A DNA stretch of 10,496 nucleotides, taken from contig JBJHCR010000236.1 in assembly GCA_050486105.1 (NCBI GenBank), positions 1 to 10,496 on the forward strand. Reading direction: 5' to 3'. The notes under the pieces were generated by a model, which ran no database searches, was not told where the DNA came from, and worked only from the letters and a program-made list of their open reading frames with translations. Shown here piece by piece: positions 1-7,220 of this stretch. A program made the position numbers and the translations under genes. This DNA is from JAEXNA01 sp050486105. Its GTDB lineage: Bacteria > Vulcanimicrobiota > Xenobia > Xenobiales > JADMJV01. Each line of letters opens with the position of its first letter. Positions within the stretch are counted from its first letter, which is position 1.

Positions 1-2
1 TC

Positions 3-563
3 TGCAAATCTCAGGTTACCGACGCCAAAAAGTTTCTCCAAGAGCGGGAGGTCCCTTTCCCTGGTGATTCCAACCCGACAACCCTCTACCTTAATGAGAC
101 GGTGGACCGATTCGGGCTGCTGAGCGTACTTCAGGGGACTCTACCAACCCCGATCTTGGTCCCCTTTTCCGAATCTGCATTCGGCCCTGGAGAGACCTGG
201 AGTAGGAGCCGACGGGAAACCTTACCGATCTTTGCTGCCAACGGACACGTCCGTACTCACGAAGTTAGGCAGGTCGATTATGAATGTTCTGTGGTCGACT
301 TCGGCAACGTCGGTGGAATGGAAGTGGCGGAAGTGACTATGACCGGAGAGTCCACCGTCACCGAAGAGGCGGATTTGACTCAACGGTTTGAATCCTCAGG
401 ACGGATCCATTTTGCCCTAAGAGAGGGGCATATTCTTAGGGCTGAGATCGTTCGGGCCTCGGTGGTGACCCTCGGGGGTATGGTGCTGACCCACACGTTT
501 CGAGAAAAGTTCAAGTTCTCCGATTCCGGAACGGAACAAACCGTGGGCGGAATGAAAGTCTGA
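3..563 (+). CDS. Unrecognised protein, 3' part only (5' end off the left edge)
   Basis: The frame is open from the left edge to a TGA at 561-563, so the gene starts upstream of the window and about 186 codons are visible. A GTG at 102 could be read as a start, but the frame upstream of it is also open and reads like protein, so I treat the gene as truncated. The visible product is soluble-looking, with no membrane segment. It alternates short polar turns with beta-type runs (for example EVAEVTMTGES, GRIHFALREGHILRAEI and MVLTHTFREKFKF). This resembles the C-terminal beta-sheet of bacterial envelope or lipoprotein-like proteins of unknown function, where a phrase of the type 'GxIxFxLxxGxIxxAE' is common. 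That comparison is from memory and no family is assigned. It ends 33 bp before the convergent protease gene, with no obvious terminator between them. Confidence 0.7.
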   Translation, partial: CKSQVTDAKKFLQEREVPFPGDSNPTTLYLNETVDRFGLLSVLQGTLPTPILVPFSESAFGPGETWSRSRRETLPIFAANGHVRTHEVRQVDYECSVVDFGNVGGMEVAEVTMTGESTVTEEADLTQRFESSGRIHFALREGHILRAEIVRASVVTLGGMVLTHTFREKFKFSDSGTEQTVGGMKV

Positions 564-596
564 GAGTGCCATCGAGCGAAAGGTCTAAGTGGGCCT

Positions 597-2096
597 CTAA
601 GTCTCCAACAGCAGCAGCCGCCTATCGATGAGGGAGTTGAGACCACCCATGCGATCCGGTTCACAATACGGATTGTGTCGGTCTTCTTCCCACTGTTCAC
701 CATCGTAGAGAAATTTGTAGGCCCGTCTTTCTGCGTCAGCAACCGGTAGGGCCAATCTGTAGCTCCATATCCCATCGTCTTCTCTAATCAAGGGTATTCC
801 TTGCCAATCAGTGAAATCTCCGGCCAAATCAACGTGCTTTGCTTTGGTTGAATAGACTCGAAAGACCAGTTCATGGCCCTCTCGGACCGGACCGAGTTGT
901 TGCTCCAGGAGCTTGTGTCTCGGATGAGCGGCTACACTGTAGGCATCGGCTGCTCTGAGGATGCCACGTCCCTGCCTTTCTCTTGAAGCTTGGGGGAGAC
1001 GACGACTGGTCTGAAGCAAGATTCTGCGAACCTCTTCGGGAGACAAGCCGGGTTGCAACTCCAGCAACTGAGCGATGGTTCCGGACACCAAGGGAGCGGC
1101 CACCGAGGTTCCGTCGGCGTGCTCATAGTAGGAGCCCACAATCTTATGTCCCGCAGCCTGCCCCTGAAGTTCATTGATTCGATCCTCTAGAGTGGCTTGC
1201 AAATAGTTTGGCGGTAACTGAGCTTGGGCGATCACTTCGGGATCCTCGCATTCTGGTTGGGCCAAAAGCCTGGCAACAGCGGCGGCTCGCCGTTGCTGGG
1301 GCGTTCCCGGAAGAATGGGAGAGGCCACCAGAGCAGAAGGGGCGATGAGATCTGGTTTCAGGATCCGGTCCGGAGTGAATCCGAAGTCCGAATGAAACAT
1401 CTCGTCGCAGTGATCGAAGTAGCCCCCCACAGTGATGGCTTCCCGACACTTGGCTGGGCTTCCGACTTCTCCCCCGCTGTTCCCCGCGGCGACGACCACG
1501 CAAAGGCCCTGATCAGTACATTTCTTAACCCAATGATCGACCAGAGAATTCTCGCTCTTGCGGTTTTCTTCCCCGACTCCAAGTGAGATGTTGACGACTC
1601 TGATTCCATACCGCTCCCGATTTTCTAGCACCCACTTAAGAGCTCGGGCGATATTGTGAGGTCTAATAGAGAAACTTTCGCCAACCTTCAAGAGCACCAG
1701 GTTCGCCAGGTAGGCTGGCCCCCTGTACAGACCTTGACTCAAGAATCCATTGCCCGCGGCGATCACTGAGGTCATAGTACCGTGCCAATTTCCGGCCCTG
1801 GTCCGCCCGTCCAAGGGTTCCTGATCCAAGGAGAGATCATGGTGTGTCAAAATCCGGCATTGGGGATAGACGAGATCGGGATGTGGGTAGAAGCCGGCAT
1901 CCACCACGGCTATAGTCACCCCGCGACCTGCCGCACGTCGGGGTGAGTCCAGCCTTACCAGCGACGGTGCGACCCAGTCTCGGACGTATGTCCAGCGTGA
2001 GGTTTCGCGGATAAGCGGATCGAGGAGTGTTTGGTAGGGCCTGTTCACGTTGAGGGGTTTTCCAAAAAGTCTACCAGGATTTCCCAAAGTGCCCAA
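597..2096 (-). CDS. Subtilisin-family (S8) serine protease with C-terminal CBM48/AMPK-beta-like glycogen-binding domain
   Basis: Predicted serine endopeptidase of 499 aa, numbered from TTG 2096. The S8 catalytic triad is visible: Asp66 in AVVDAGF, His105 in NWHGTMTS and Ser331 in DGTSVAAP, with oxyanion Asn206 in VAAGNSGG. An unusual Gln/Ala/Arg-rich, probably helical stretch (about 258-325) precedes the Ser block. After a linker, residues about 408-495 form a CBM48-like domain. Aligned by eye to AMPK-beta, its sugar-contact residues match: Trp431 (GDFTDW), Lys461 (YKFLYDG), Trp469 and Asn487 (GGLNSLI). No signal peptide, propeptide or membrane anchor is visible, so a cytoplasmic protease acting at glycogen or another alpha-glucan is my inference. 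The frame extends to TTG 2126, but a strong Shine-Dalgarno lies just before TTG 2096, so I prefer that start. It is divergent from the pilin-like gene. The protease call is very sure; the sugar-binding role is likely but unproven. Confidence 0.93.
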   Translation of the reverse strand: MGTLGNPGRLFGKPLNVNRPYQTLLDPLIRETSRWTYVRDWVAPSLVRLDSPRRAAGRGVTIAVVDAGFYPHPDLVYPQCRILTHHDLSLDQEPLDGRTRAGNWHGTMTSVIAAGNGFLSQGLYRGPAYLANLVLLKVGESFSIRPHNIARALKWVLENRERYGIRVVNISLGVGEENRKSENSLVDHWVKKCTDQGLCVVVAAGNSGGEVGSPAKCREAITVGGYFDHCDEMFHSDFGFTPDRILKPDLIAPSALVASPILPGTPQQRRAAAVARLLAQPECEDPEVIAQAQLPPNYLQATLEDRINELQGQAAGHKIVGSYYEHADGTSVAAPLVSGTIAQLLELQPGLSPEEVRRILLQTSRRLPQASRERQGRGILRAADAYSVAAHPRHKLLEQQLGPVREGHELVFRVYSTKAKHVDLAGDFTDWQGIPLIREDDGIWSYRLALPVADAERRAYKFLYDGEQWEEDRHNPYCEPDRMGGLNSLIDRRLLLLET

Positions 2097-2099
2097 ATG

Positions 2100-2108
2100 C
2101 TCCTCCCC
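2100..2108 (-). promoter_or_regulatory. Shine-Dalgarno that fixes the protease start
   Basis: The minus strand reads GGGGAGGAG followed by CAT and TTG. The GGAGG core lies 5 nt before TTG 2096. The upstream in-frame TTG at 2126 has no comparable site and an in-frame stop three codons before it, so TTG 2096 is the better start. Confidence 0.6.
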
Positions 2109-2162
2109 TCTAGCGGAAGGCTTCAATACAGCCTACTGATGGCCCTTGAATTTGGGGTTCTC

Positions 2163-2171
2163 TGCTATAAT
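2163..2171 (+). promoter_or_regulatory. Extended -10 sigma70-type promoter for the pilin-like gene
   Basis: TGCTATAAT is a perfect TATAAT (2166-2171) with the TGn extension. A weak TTGAAT at 2146-2151 sits only 14 bp upstream, too close for an ideal -35, but extended -10 promoters do not need one. Initiation is expected near 2178. That leaves a leader of about 20 nt containing the AAGGGGG ribosome site at 2180-2186, 10 nt before the GTG start. The opposite strand of this divergent region has only a poor candidate (TTGCGA, 18 bp, CATTAT) for the protease gene. Confidence 0.6.
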
Positions 2172-2196
2172 GGATATCTAAGGGGGCGAATCGCAA

Positions 2197-4008
2197 GTGA
2201 CTTCTGGACTAAGATCTCTCAGCCGACGAGGGCTCGCATTACCTACGGTCTTGGCCCTAGTGACCTTGGTCCTGGTCATAGGATTGGCCTTGGGAAGTCT
2301 GTCGACCCTGAGCTTGAGATTCTGCTCTAGGATATTGCATCAGACTCAGAGTGAGTATGCCGCGCGAAGTGCGCTGGCTCGGGTCCTTTCCACTGTGCGT
2401 GAAAATGAGACCAAGTTTGAAGCTGACCAGCAACTTAATCCTCTCAGCCCTGTCCCCTTGGAGTTGAGAGAGGTTCTGGCCTCGGATCTAGTCTGGCAGC
2501 ACGGACCCTACCGGGTTCGCCTTCATTTTCAGCCTGAACAGCCAGGTTACTCAACCGATAACCTGACCGGGGAAGTCCCCAGGCGGGGCTGGGCCGACGG
2601 CGATGGGGTAACGCGGATTCCTCCATATTCTGCCGACCTGGTCTTCATCGTTGAAGGGCCGGGTGGCACTGAGTTCTACCGGGCCTTGGTTCAAAGAATC
2701 TGGCCGTTTGCAGCCTATAGCGCGACGGGTCCTATCATGCTTATGGGCGGAGTTGAAGCCTCAGGCGTGGTCCAAAGCCCGGCGAATCCTTCGCGGGTTC
2801 TCGGACCTGTGTACACTCAGTGGCGATCCAACGAGGCTCTGGGTGGGGCTAGACTCGAGGGCTATGGGACAGGTGTTCTCACTGGACCAAAGGAACTTTT
2901 GGCAAACCTTGAGGCGAGGGTTGGTTACCATCCTCAGAGCCGTCCGGATCACCCTCTGATCATCGGTTCCATAGTGGGACTCAATCCTCCGCCTGAGCCT
3001 CGAGAGGTGGCGGAATTAGAAGAAAGCGTTTTCTATTATTATGGCTCCGAGGCGCTGCCGTACCGTCCTGGTGATCGAGAAGATTCTTGGACCTTTTCTG
3101 TTCCTCAGCAGGGCATCCTTGATGGGGGCAATCTTCTCGACGGAGATCTTGTCATTGATTACCAAGGAGATCCTGACCTTCAGCCCAGGGTGGTCGAAGG
3201 AAGCAGGCATCCCAATACCTTTCTCGGTCAAGTTGAACAACGTCCGGGTTTGGCGCTCGATCCCCTCTATTATTTCAGAGCAGACCACCCGGAGCGAACA
3301 GTCAATTTGGAGAATCAAGGATTTCAAGATCTGCCTCTGCCTCCATCGGAGGCAGAGCTTGAGCGACATTTTGGTCCTCCCCCTTTGGACTGCTTACCTT
3401 ATCTTGAAGATGCTGAACCTGCTCATCTCCTGGTTGAAACTCTCAAGCTTAGCCCTGAGTTCAACTCTACTGGTGGGAATCACAGCAGTCATTACCGCTT
3501 TCAGGGCTCGCTGTCTAATCGCAGAGCCCTCTACACTGAGGATGCCCAGGGAGAATCCCGCAGGCTCCTAGTCCAGGAGAATTTTGCTGGTTTGGAGCTG
3601 CAAGACGTGGTCTTCTATGTTGCTGGTGACCTAGACCTGGGATCAAACTCGTCTACGCGAGAGATTCCAATCTATGGTTCTGGGGCAACGCTTGTCGTAG
3701 ATGGTCGTCTGGTTCTTGGTAACGCTACTCTCAATTCCGGAGATCAGGGGTTTGTGGTGTTTGCCAGGGAAATAGTTTTCAAAGGGGGAGGTGACTTTCG
3801 AGGGCTTCTAATTTCTTCTGGAAGCGTTTCTATCTTGGGGAGTGGACCTGATCCACTCAAGATCGAGGGAGGTCTGCTGTGTGGCGGCTACGGCGGCATC
3901 ACCCTAAGGGGTGTGGAGCTGGAGCACCAGCCGAGGTACCTGAAAAGCATCAATGGAGGAGGAGACCTAAGGCTTTACTCTTGGAGCCGAATTTCTGGTG
4001 ACTCCTGA
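2197..4008 (+). CDS. Large type IV pilin-like (PilX-type N-terminus) protein with beta-rich C-terminal tail
   Basis: 603 aa from GTG 2197, with AAGGGGG 10 nt upstream. The N-terminus is short and basic and ends in RRG (residues 10-12), followed by a 28-residue hydrophobic helix starting LALPTVLALV. This is a class III (prepilin peptidase) signal with predicted cleavage after Gly12. Position +5 is Thr, not the Glu of major pilins, which is typical of PilX/PilV-like minor or accessory components. A YAARSALARVL stretch (54-64) after the helix matches the 'AAxSGL'-like phrase of PilX N-terminal domains. The middle (about 95-460) is unrecognised. Residues about 468-575 are Gly-rich alternating beta strands (VVFYVAGDLDLG, TLVVDGRLVLGN, FRGLLISSGSVSILG) suggesting a beta-helix, as in other long PilX-like proteins and bactofilin-like domains. 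A role in a pilus or pseudopilus, exposed at the surface, is inferred. The 3' end overlaps the convergent gene by 42 bp. Confidence 0.85.
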   Translation: MTSGLRSLSRRGLALPTVLALVTLVLVIGLALGSLSTLSLRFCSRILHQTQSEYAARSALARVLSTVRENETKFEADQQLNPLSPVPLELREVLASDLVWQHGPYRVRLHFQPEQPGYSTDNLTGEVPRRGWADGDGVTRIPPYSADLVFIVEGPGGTEFYRALVQRIWPFAAYSATGPIMLMGGVEASGVVQSPANPSRVLGPVYTQWRSNEALGGARLEGYGTGVLTGPKELLANLEARVGYHPQSRPDHPLIIGSIVGLNPPPEPREVAELEESVFYYYGSEALPYRPGDREDSWTFSVPQQGILDGGNLLDGDLVIDYQGDPDLQPRVVEGSRHPNTFLGQVEQRPGLALDPLYYFRADHPERTVNLENQGFQDLPLPPSEAELERHFGPPPLDCLPYLEDAEPAHLLVETLKLSPEFNSTGGNHSSHYRFQGSLSNRRALYTEDAQGESRRLLVQENFAGLELQDVVFYVAGDLDLGSNSSTREIPIYGSGATLVVDGRLVLGNATLNSGDQGFVVFAREIVFKGGGDFRGLLISSGSVSILGSGPDPLKIEGGLLCGGYGGITLRGVELEHQPRYLKSINGGGDLRLYSWSRISGDS

Positions 4009-4848
4009 GAGGTACTCACCGTTCACGCGATGATTATCCAGGGCAAGAAAAGCGGTGCCCTTTAGTGAGTAAGAGGGGAGTTGTAGTTCCGCAGCAACGT
4101 TCTCTACCAACTGATGAGGGGCATCCTTGAGGTAGGAAAACCTCAAGTGGACAAAGCCTCCATCTTTGTAATCCGTAGCCTGATCGAGAACCTCCCAACT
4201 CTTGGCGTCTACCGTCAGTCGCATAGAACGGGTTCGACTTTCGGCAGATTTGGGCACTAAGGTTAGGAGTATCACCTCGCGACCGTCGAGAATCAGCGGA
4301 CCACGAAGGCTGCTTCGATAGTTTTCCAAACTTGGGAGATTCCAGTTGAAAACCTGAGGGACGTTGGCTAGGTAACTGGGAGCGTTGGGGAAGGTCAGGT
4401 TGTGAGAGTCCGGTGCCTGAAAAGTGTACTCCCCGTTGAGACGCTCCTTATAGGGGAGGAATCCCAGGCGCAATTGAAAGGTGAAAACCGCTGTGGAGTG
4501 GAGTTCTTCCACCGAGGAGCGAGCGGCTTGAACCTTATCGTAGACTTCAGAGGCCTCGAGGGCCGAGAGCGGCCCGGTCAGCAGCAGAAGAGCCACCAAG
4601 AGCAAGCTGCATCGCCAATTTCCTGAAAGGCGCTCGACGAGGCTCTCGAGTGATCCTCGGCGTAAAAGGGGATTTCCCGTTTCGGCACCTGCAATCGGCT
4701 TAGAGCGCCGGGCACCCTGACATACTCCGTTGAGTAGCAACGAAACGAGAGCGTTGGCTGGGGGGTATAAATCGTGGGCGTATGGGTGCCGGGGCATACT
4801 AGGCATACTGGAGAAAACCTTTCTTGATTCTGGGAGTTCCGGTGACAA
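3967..4848 (-). CDS. Exported LolA-like (outer-membrane lipoprotein-sorting-like) protein, start uncertain
   Basis: The frame gives 293 aa from TTG 4848. A clear Sec-type hydrophobic core (SLLLVALLLLTGPLSA, residues 81-96) is followed by EASEVYDKVQAARSSVEELHS. The helix 'yxkvqaarssveelxs', then beta strands TAVFTFQLRL, NGEYTFQAPDSHNLTF, a PLILDGREVILLTLVP pair and SMRLTVDAKSWEVLDQ, follow the order of the LolA/LppX-like beta-barrel fold. That fold binds lipid or lipoprotein acyl chains in the periplasm. The family call is from pattern and not certain. The start is unresolved: ATG 4806 and ATG 4797 are also in frame, none has a strong ribosome site, and all leave an unusually long 60-80 residue stretch before the hydrophobic core. 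It lies 3 bp after the dinG-like stop, so it is probably co-transcribed with it, though no functional link is evident. Its tail overlaps the pilin-like gene in the opposite orientation. Confidence 0.7.
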   Translation of the reverse strand: MSPELPESRKVFSSMPSMPRHPYAHDLYPPANALVSLLLNGVCQGARRSKPIAGAETGNPLLRRGSLESLVERLSGNWRCSLLLVALLLLTGPLSALEASEVYDKVQAARSSVEELHSTAVFTFQLRLGFLPYKERLNGEYTFQAPDSHNLTFPNAPSYLANVPQVFNWNLPSLENYRSSLRGPLILDGREVILLTLVPKSAESRTRSMRLTVDAKSWEVLDQATDYKDGGFVHLRFSYLKDAPHQLVENVAAELQLPSYSLKGTAFLALDNHRVNGEYLSGVTRNSAPRVKP

Positions 4849-4851
4849 GAA

Positions 4852-6924
4852 TTAAGTCGACTGCTCCAAGTGGGTCTCGGCCCAGTTGAGAGCTTCGTGA
4901 ACAACTTCAGACAGTCCACCCTTGAAGGGGGAAGCCGTCGGCAAGCTTTGCACCAAGGTTGGGCCGTACCAACGACGCTGCAGTCGAGAGTCAAAGACCA
5001 GGAAGATACCCTTGTCTTGGTGAGTCCTCAAGAGTCGTCCGAAGCCCTGCTTGAGCTTCAGACAGGCTGCTGGAAGACTGAGCTCTCTAAAGGAGTTTCC
5101 ACCTCCGTTTTCGATTCTTTCTGAGCGCGCAGCAAACAAGGGGTCCGAGGGGACGGGAAACGGCAGCTTGGTGACGATAACGCAGCAAAGTTGGCTTCCC
5201 GGAATGTCCACTCCCTCCCATAAGGAGTCTACACCCAACAATAGCCAACGGCCAGGGGAACGGAAGGTGGCGATGAGTTCAGAAGTAGGTCGAGTTCCCT
5301 GTCTCAAGATTCGAACTCCTGAGCCTAACAGGCCGTGACTAAGGAGCGCTTCGTACTCCTTGAGTCTTCGATGGGAAGTGGCCAGGAGCAAGGTGCGGCC
5401 ACCCAAGCCAGTCACCAGTTGGACAACTGCGGGAGCAATGATGTCGGGGTAATCGTCTTGGTTTGGTTCGGGGGTGTCGTTGACAAAGCCGATAAAAGCT
5501 TTTTCTTCTGGGCGGAAAGGAGAGGAAATAACATGCCGATCTTCTGGCTGGTTTTGAAAGCCGATTCGGTCCAGGAGAAATTTGAAGCTACTGCCAACGG
5601 TGAGGCTTGCTGAGGTGAGGCAAACGCTATGAAAGTTGGTGAAAAGCTCTTGCTCGAGAATGGCAGAGCTGTCCACAGGTCTGGCGAGCAAACTTCTCGA
5701 TGGGTACTCTATGGAATAGACCCACTCAGGTGAAGAGGCTTCCAAGAGGAACTCAAGATCGAGCTTCAAGTGGGTGAGTCGAGAGACGAAGTTTTCTAGC
5801 TCAGGAAACTCTGGCGTCTCCAACTCTGAGTAGCACTCGAGACACAAGGCCGAGCACTCGGTGGCGCAGTCTGTCAAATGGGTCAAGAAGGCTGCGGCCG
5901 ACAGTGCGGCGTCCTCTCCTTCGGGCAGGCTCAGGCTAGCCATAGGCGCACTTCCTCTTTGGAGGCTTCGGCAAAACTCTGCGCCCAATCGGTCTAAGCA
6001 GAGCCAAAAGGTTTCGGCCGAGTCTCGAGCGGATTTCAGCAACCAGGTCACTCGAGCCAGACGGTCGAGCACTTTCGAAGCTAAGGCGGGTCCCAGGTGG
6101 ACTGCAATGCGGAAGCGGGTGGCATCCATCCAGCTCGACCCGGCAGTCGTTCCTCCACCAAGCGTTTCCAGAACGGATTCGAGTTCTAGTTTGACTGCCA
6201 GGTGCTCAGTGGCCACTTCGTCCAATCGATGAGCTTCATCAACGATTAGATGAGCAGCATTAGGAAGAAGAGGGTTTCCGCGGCGTCTCAATCTGAGGTC
6301 AGAGAGTAGGAAAGCGTGATTGGTCACGATCAGATCGGCAGATTCTAAGCTTTTTCGCTCCTTGAATAGTCCACAAGCTGAAAAGTGAGGACAAAGTCTT
6401 TTGGCGCAGTCGAGCGGGTCTGCCTTAAGGTGTAGCCAATCTTTGCTTGGGACTCCACAGTTGTCTCTGGTGACTGCGCCGTGGCTCTCTTGAGTCTGCC
6501 TTCGCAGCCTCTCAAGCCAGACTTCAGAGCCGCTCACTGGGTTGTCGGAAAAGCTTTCAAATCTCCTGAGGCACAGATAGTTGGACCAGCCTCGCGCCAA
6601 AGCGACCAGCTTGGGTTGAGGCAAAATGCTCAGGACCGAGGGAATCTCTTTCTGCAAGAGCTGATTCTGGAGCTGGAGGGTCTTGGTAGATACGATCGTT
6701 TGGTTTCCTGGGGAAGAACTCTCAAGCAAGGCTGGGATTAGGTAGGCTAGAGATTTTCCAGTGCCAGTGGCAGCTTCAATGGCAATTCGAGACTTCTGCT
6801 CGAAGGCGCGGGCAATGAGTAGGGCCATGTGCTTCTGCCCGGCTCGGACCTCGTAACCGGTTCCCGTACGGGGGAGGACCTGGTCAAAGACCTGGCTGAC
6901 CGTAGATTCTAGTTCACTCGGCAT
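4852..6924 (-). CDS. dinG: DinG/XPD-family ATP-dependent DNA helicase (Fe-S, superfamily 2)
   Basis: 690 aa from ATG 6924; an in-frame stop three codons upstream limits the start. Walker A is AATGTGKS (residues 51-58), followed by motif Ia STKTLQLQ (79-86). The DEAH box is VDEAHRLDE (228-236). Cys118, Cys173, Cys178 and Cys184 have the C-x4-C-x5-C spacing of the DinG 4Fe-4S cluster (E. coli Cys120/194/199/205), so the cluster is likely intact. Helicase domain 2 carries SASLTVGSSF (438-447), GVDSLWEGVDIPG (564-576) and motif VI QGFGRLLRTHQDKG (626-639). There is no N-terminal DEDD exonuclease domain, so it is the E. coli DinG/YoaA type and not the Gram-positive exonuclease fusion. Family members unwind 5'-to-3' and remove R-loops or resolve forks; that role is inferred here. 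It is downstream of pnp in the same direction after a 296-bp gap holding a hairpin, and is followed 3 bp later by the LolA-like gene. Confidence 0.93.
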   Translation of the reverse strand: MPSELESTVSQVFDQVLPRTGTGYEVRAGQKHMALLIARAFEQKSRIAIEAATGTGKSLAYLIPALLESSSPGNQTIVSTKTLQLQNQLLQKEIPSVLSILPQPKLVALARGWSNYLCLRRFESFSDNPVSGSEVWLERLRRQTQESHGAVTRDNCGVPSKDWLHLKADPLDCAKRLCPHFSACGLFKERKSLESADLIVTNHAFLLSDLRLRRRGNPLLPNAAHLIVDEAHRLDEVATEHLAVKLELESVLETLGGGTTAGSSWMDATRFRIAVHLGPALASKVLDRLARVTWLLKSARDSAETFWLCLDRLGAEFCRSLQRGSAPMASLSLPEGEDAALSAAAFLTHLTDCATECSALCLECYSELETPEFPELENFVSRLTHLKLDLEFLLEASSPEWVYSIEYPSRSLLARPVDSSAILEQELFTNFHSVCLTSASLTVGSSFKFLLDRIGFQNQPEDRHVISSPFRPEEKAFIGFVNDTPEPNQDDYPDIIAPAVVQLVTGLGGRTLLLATSHRRLKEYEALLSHGLLGSGVRILRQGTRPTSELIATFRSPGRWLLLGVDSLWEGVDIPGSQLCCVIVTKLPFPVPSDPLFAARSERIENGGGNSFRELSLPAACLKLKQGFGRLLRTHQDKGIFLVFDSRLQRRWYGPTLVQSLPTASPFKGGLSEVVHEALNWAETHLEQST

Positions 6925-6971
6925 GCTGGCACTCTAAGGTTTCCCGGAATTTGTACAAAGGGGTGACGGAG

Positions 6972-7008
6972 CAAGGCCCTCGCAGGAATTGCTCCAACGA
7001 GGGCCTTG
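6972..7008 (-). terminator. Strong hairpin between pnp and the dinG-like gene
   Basis: CAAGGCCCTCG (6972-6982) and CGAGGGCCTTG (6998-7008) are perfect 11-bp complements around a 15-nt loop, which can add a short inner GGA/TCC pair. It lies 213 bp after the pnp stop and 48 bp before the helicase start, in the sense of transcription. No U-tract follows on the minus strand (CTCCGTCACC), so a canonical intrinsic terminator is not shown. Alternatives are a 3' end stabiliser, a processing site or an attenuator that lowers helicase expression. Confidence 0.45.
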
Positions 7009-7220
7009 AGGACTCCGCTATTCCCTTAAGGATCTGGTCCGAAATAACTTCCCGGTTTGGGCCGCCGATGCATCCCCCTGGCAGCGTTGGTTCTCGCTTA
7101 AGTATTCTCGATACTAGTCGCTCGAACCGCCTTGCCACACCCACGGGGACGCGGGTACCCGGCGCCTCGACAACCGAAAATAGAAAGTTATTCCGGACCA
7201 GATCCTAAGAGTCTAGGAGG
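7009..7220. other. Spacer after pnp, no supported gene
   Basis: I find no tRNA and no credible gene here. Two small palindromes are visible: CGGGTACCCG at 7152-7161, and a TCCTA/TAGGA pair (7203-7218, 6-nt loop) just after the pnp stop. A 76-codon minus-strand frame (6914-7144) crosses the spacer but lacks a ribosome site and resembles no family. Confidence 0.5.

Noticed and set aside
4578..4994. 138-codon minus-strand frame spanning the helicase end and the LolA-like start
   Set aside because: It overlaps the well-supported helicase C-terminus in another frame and has no family features. It is noted only because a frame error near 4610 is possible.
6914..7144. 76-codon minus-strand frame between pnp and the helicase gene, overlapping the helicase start by 11 bp
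   Set aside because: GTG start without a ribosome site, no family resemblance, and it runs through the perfect hairpin. Possible translational coupling was considered but nothing supports it.
7120..7150. TTCGA-containing stretch resembling a tRNA T-loop
   Set aside because: The flanking bases do not form a 5-bp T stem and no acceptor or anticodon stem could be found.
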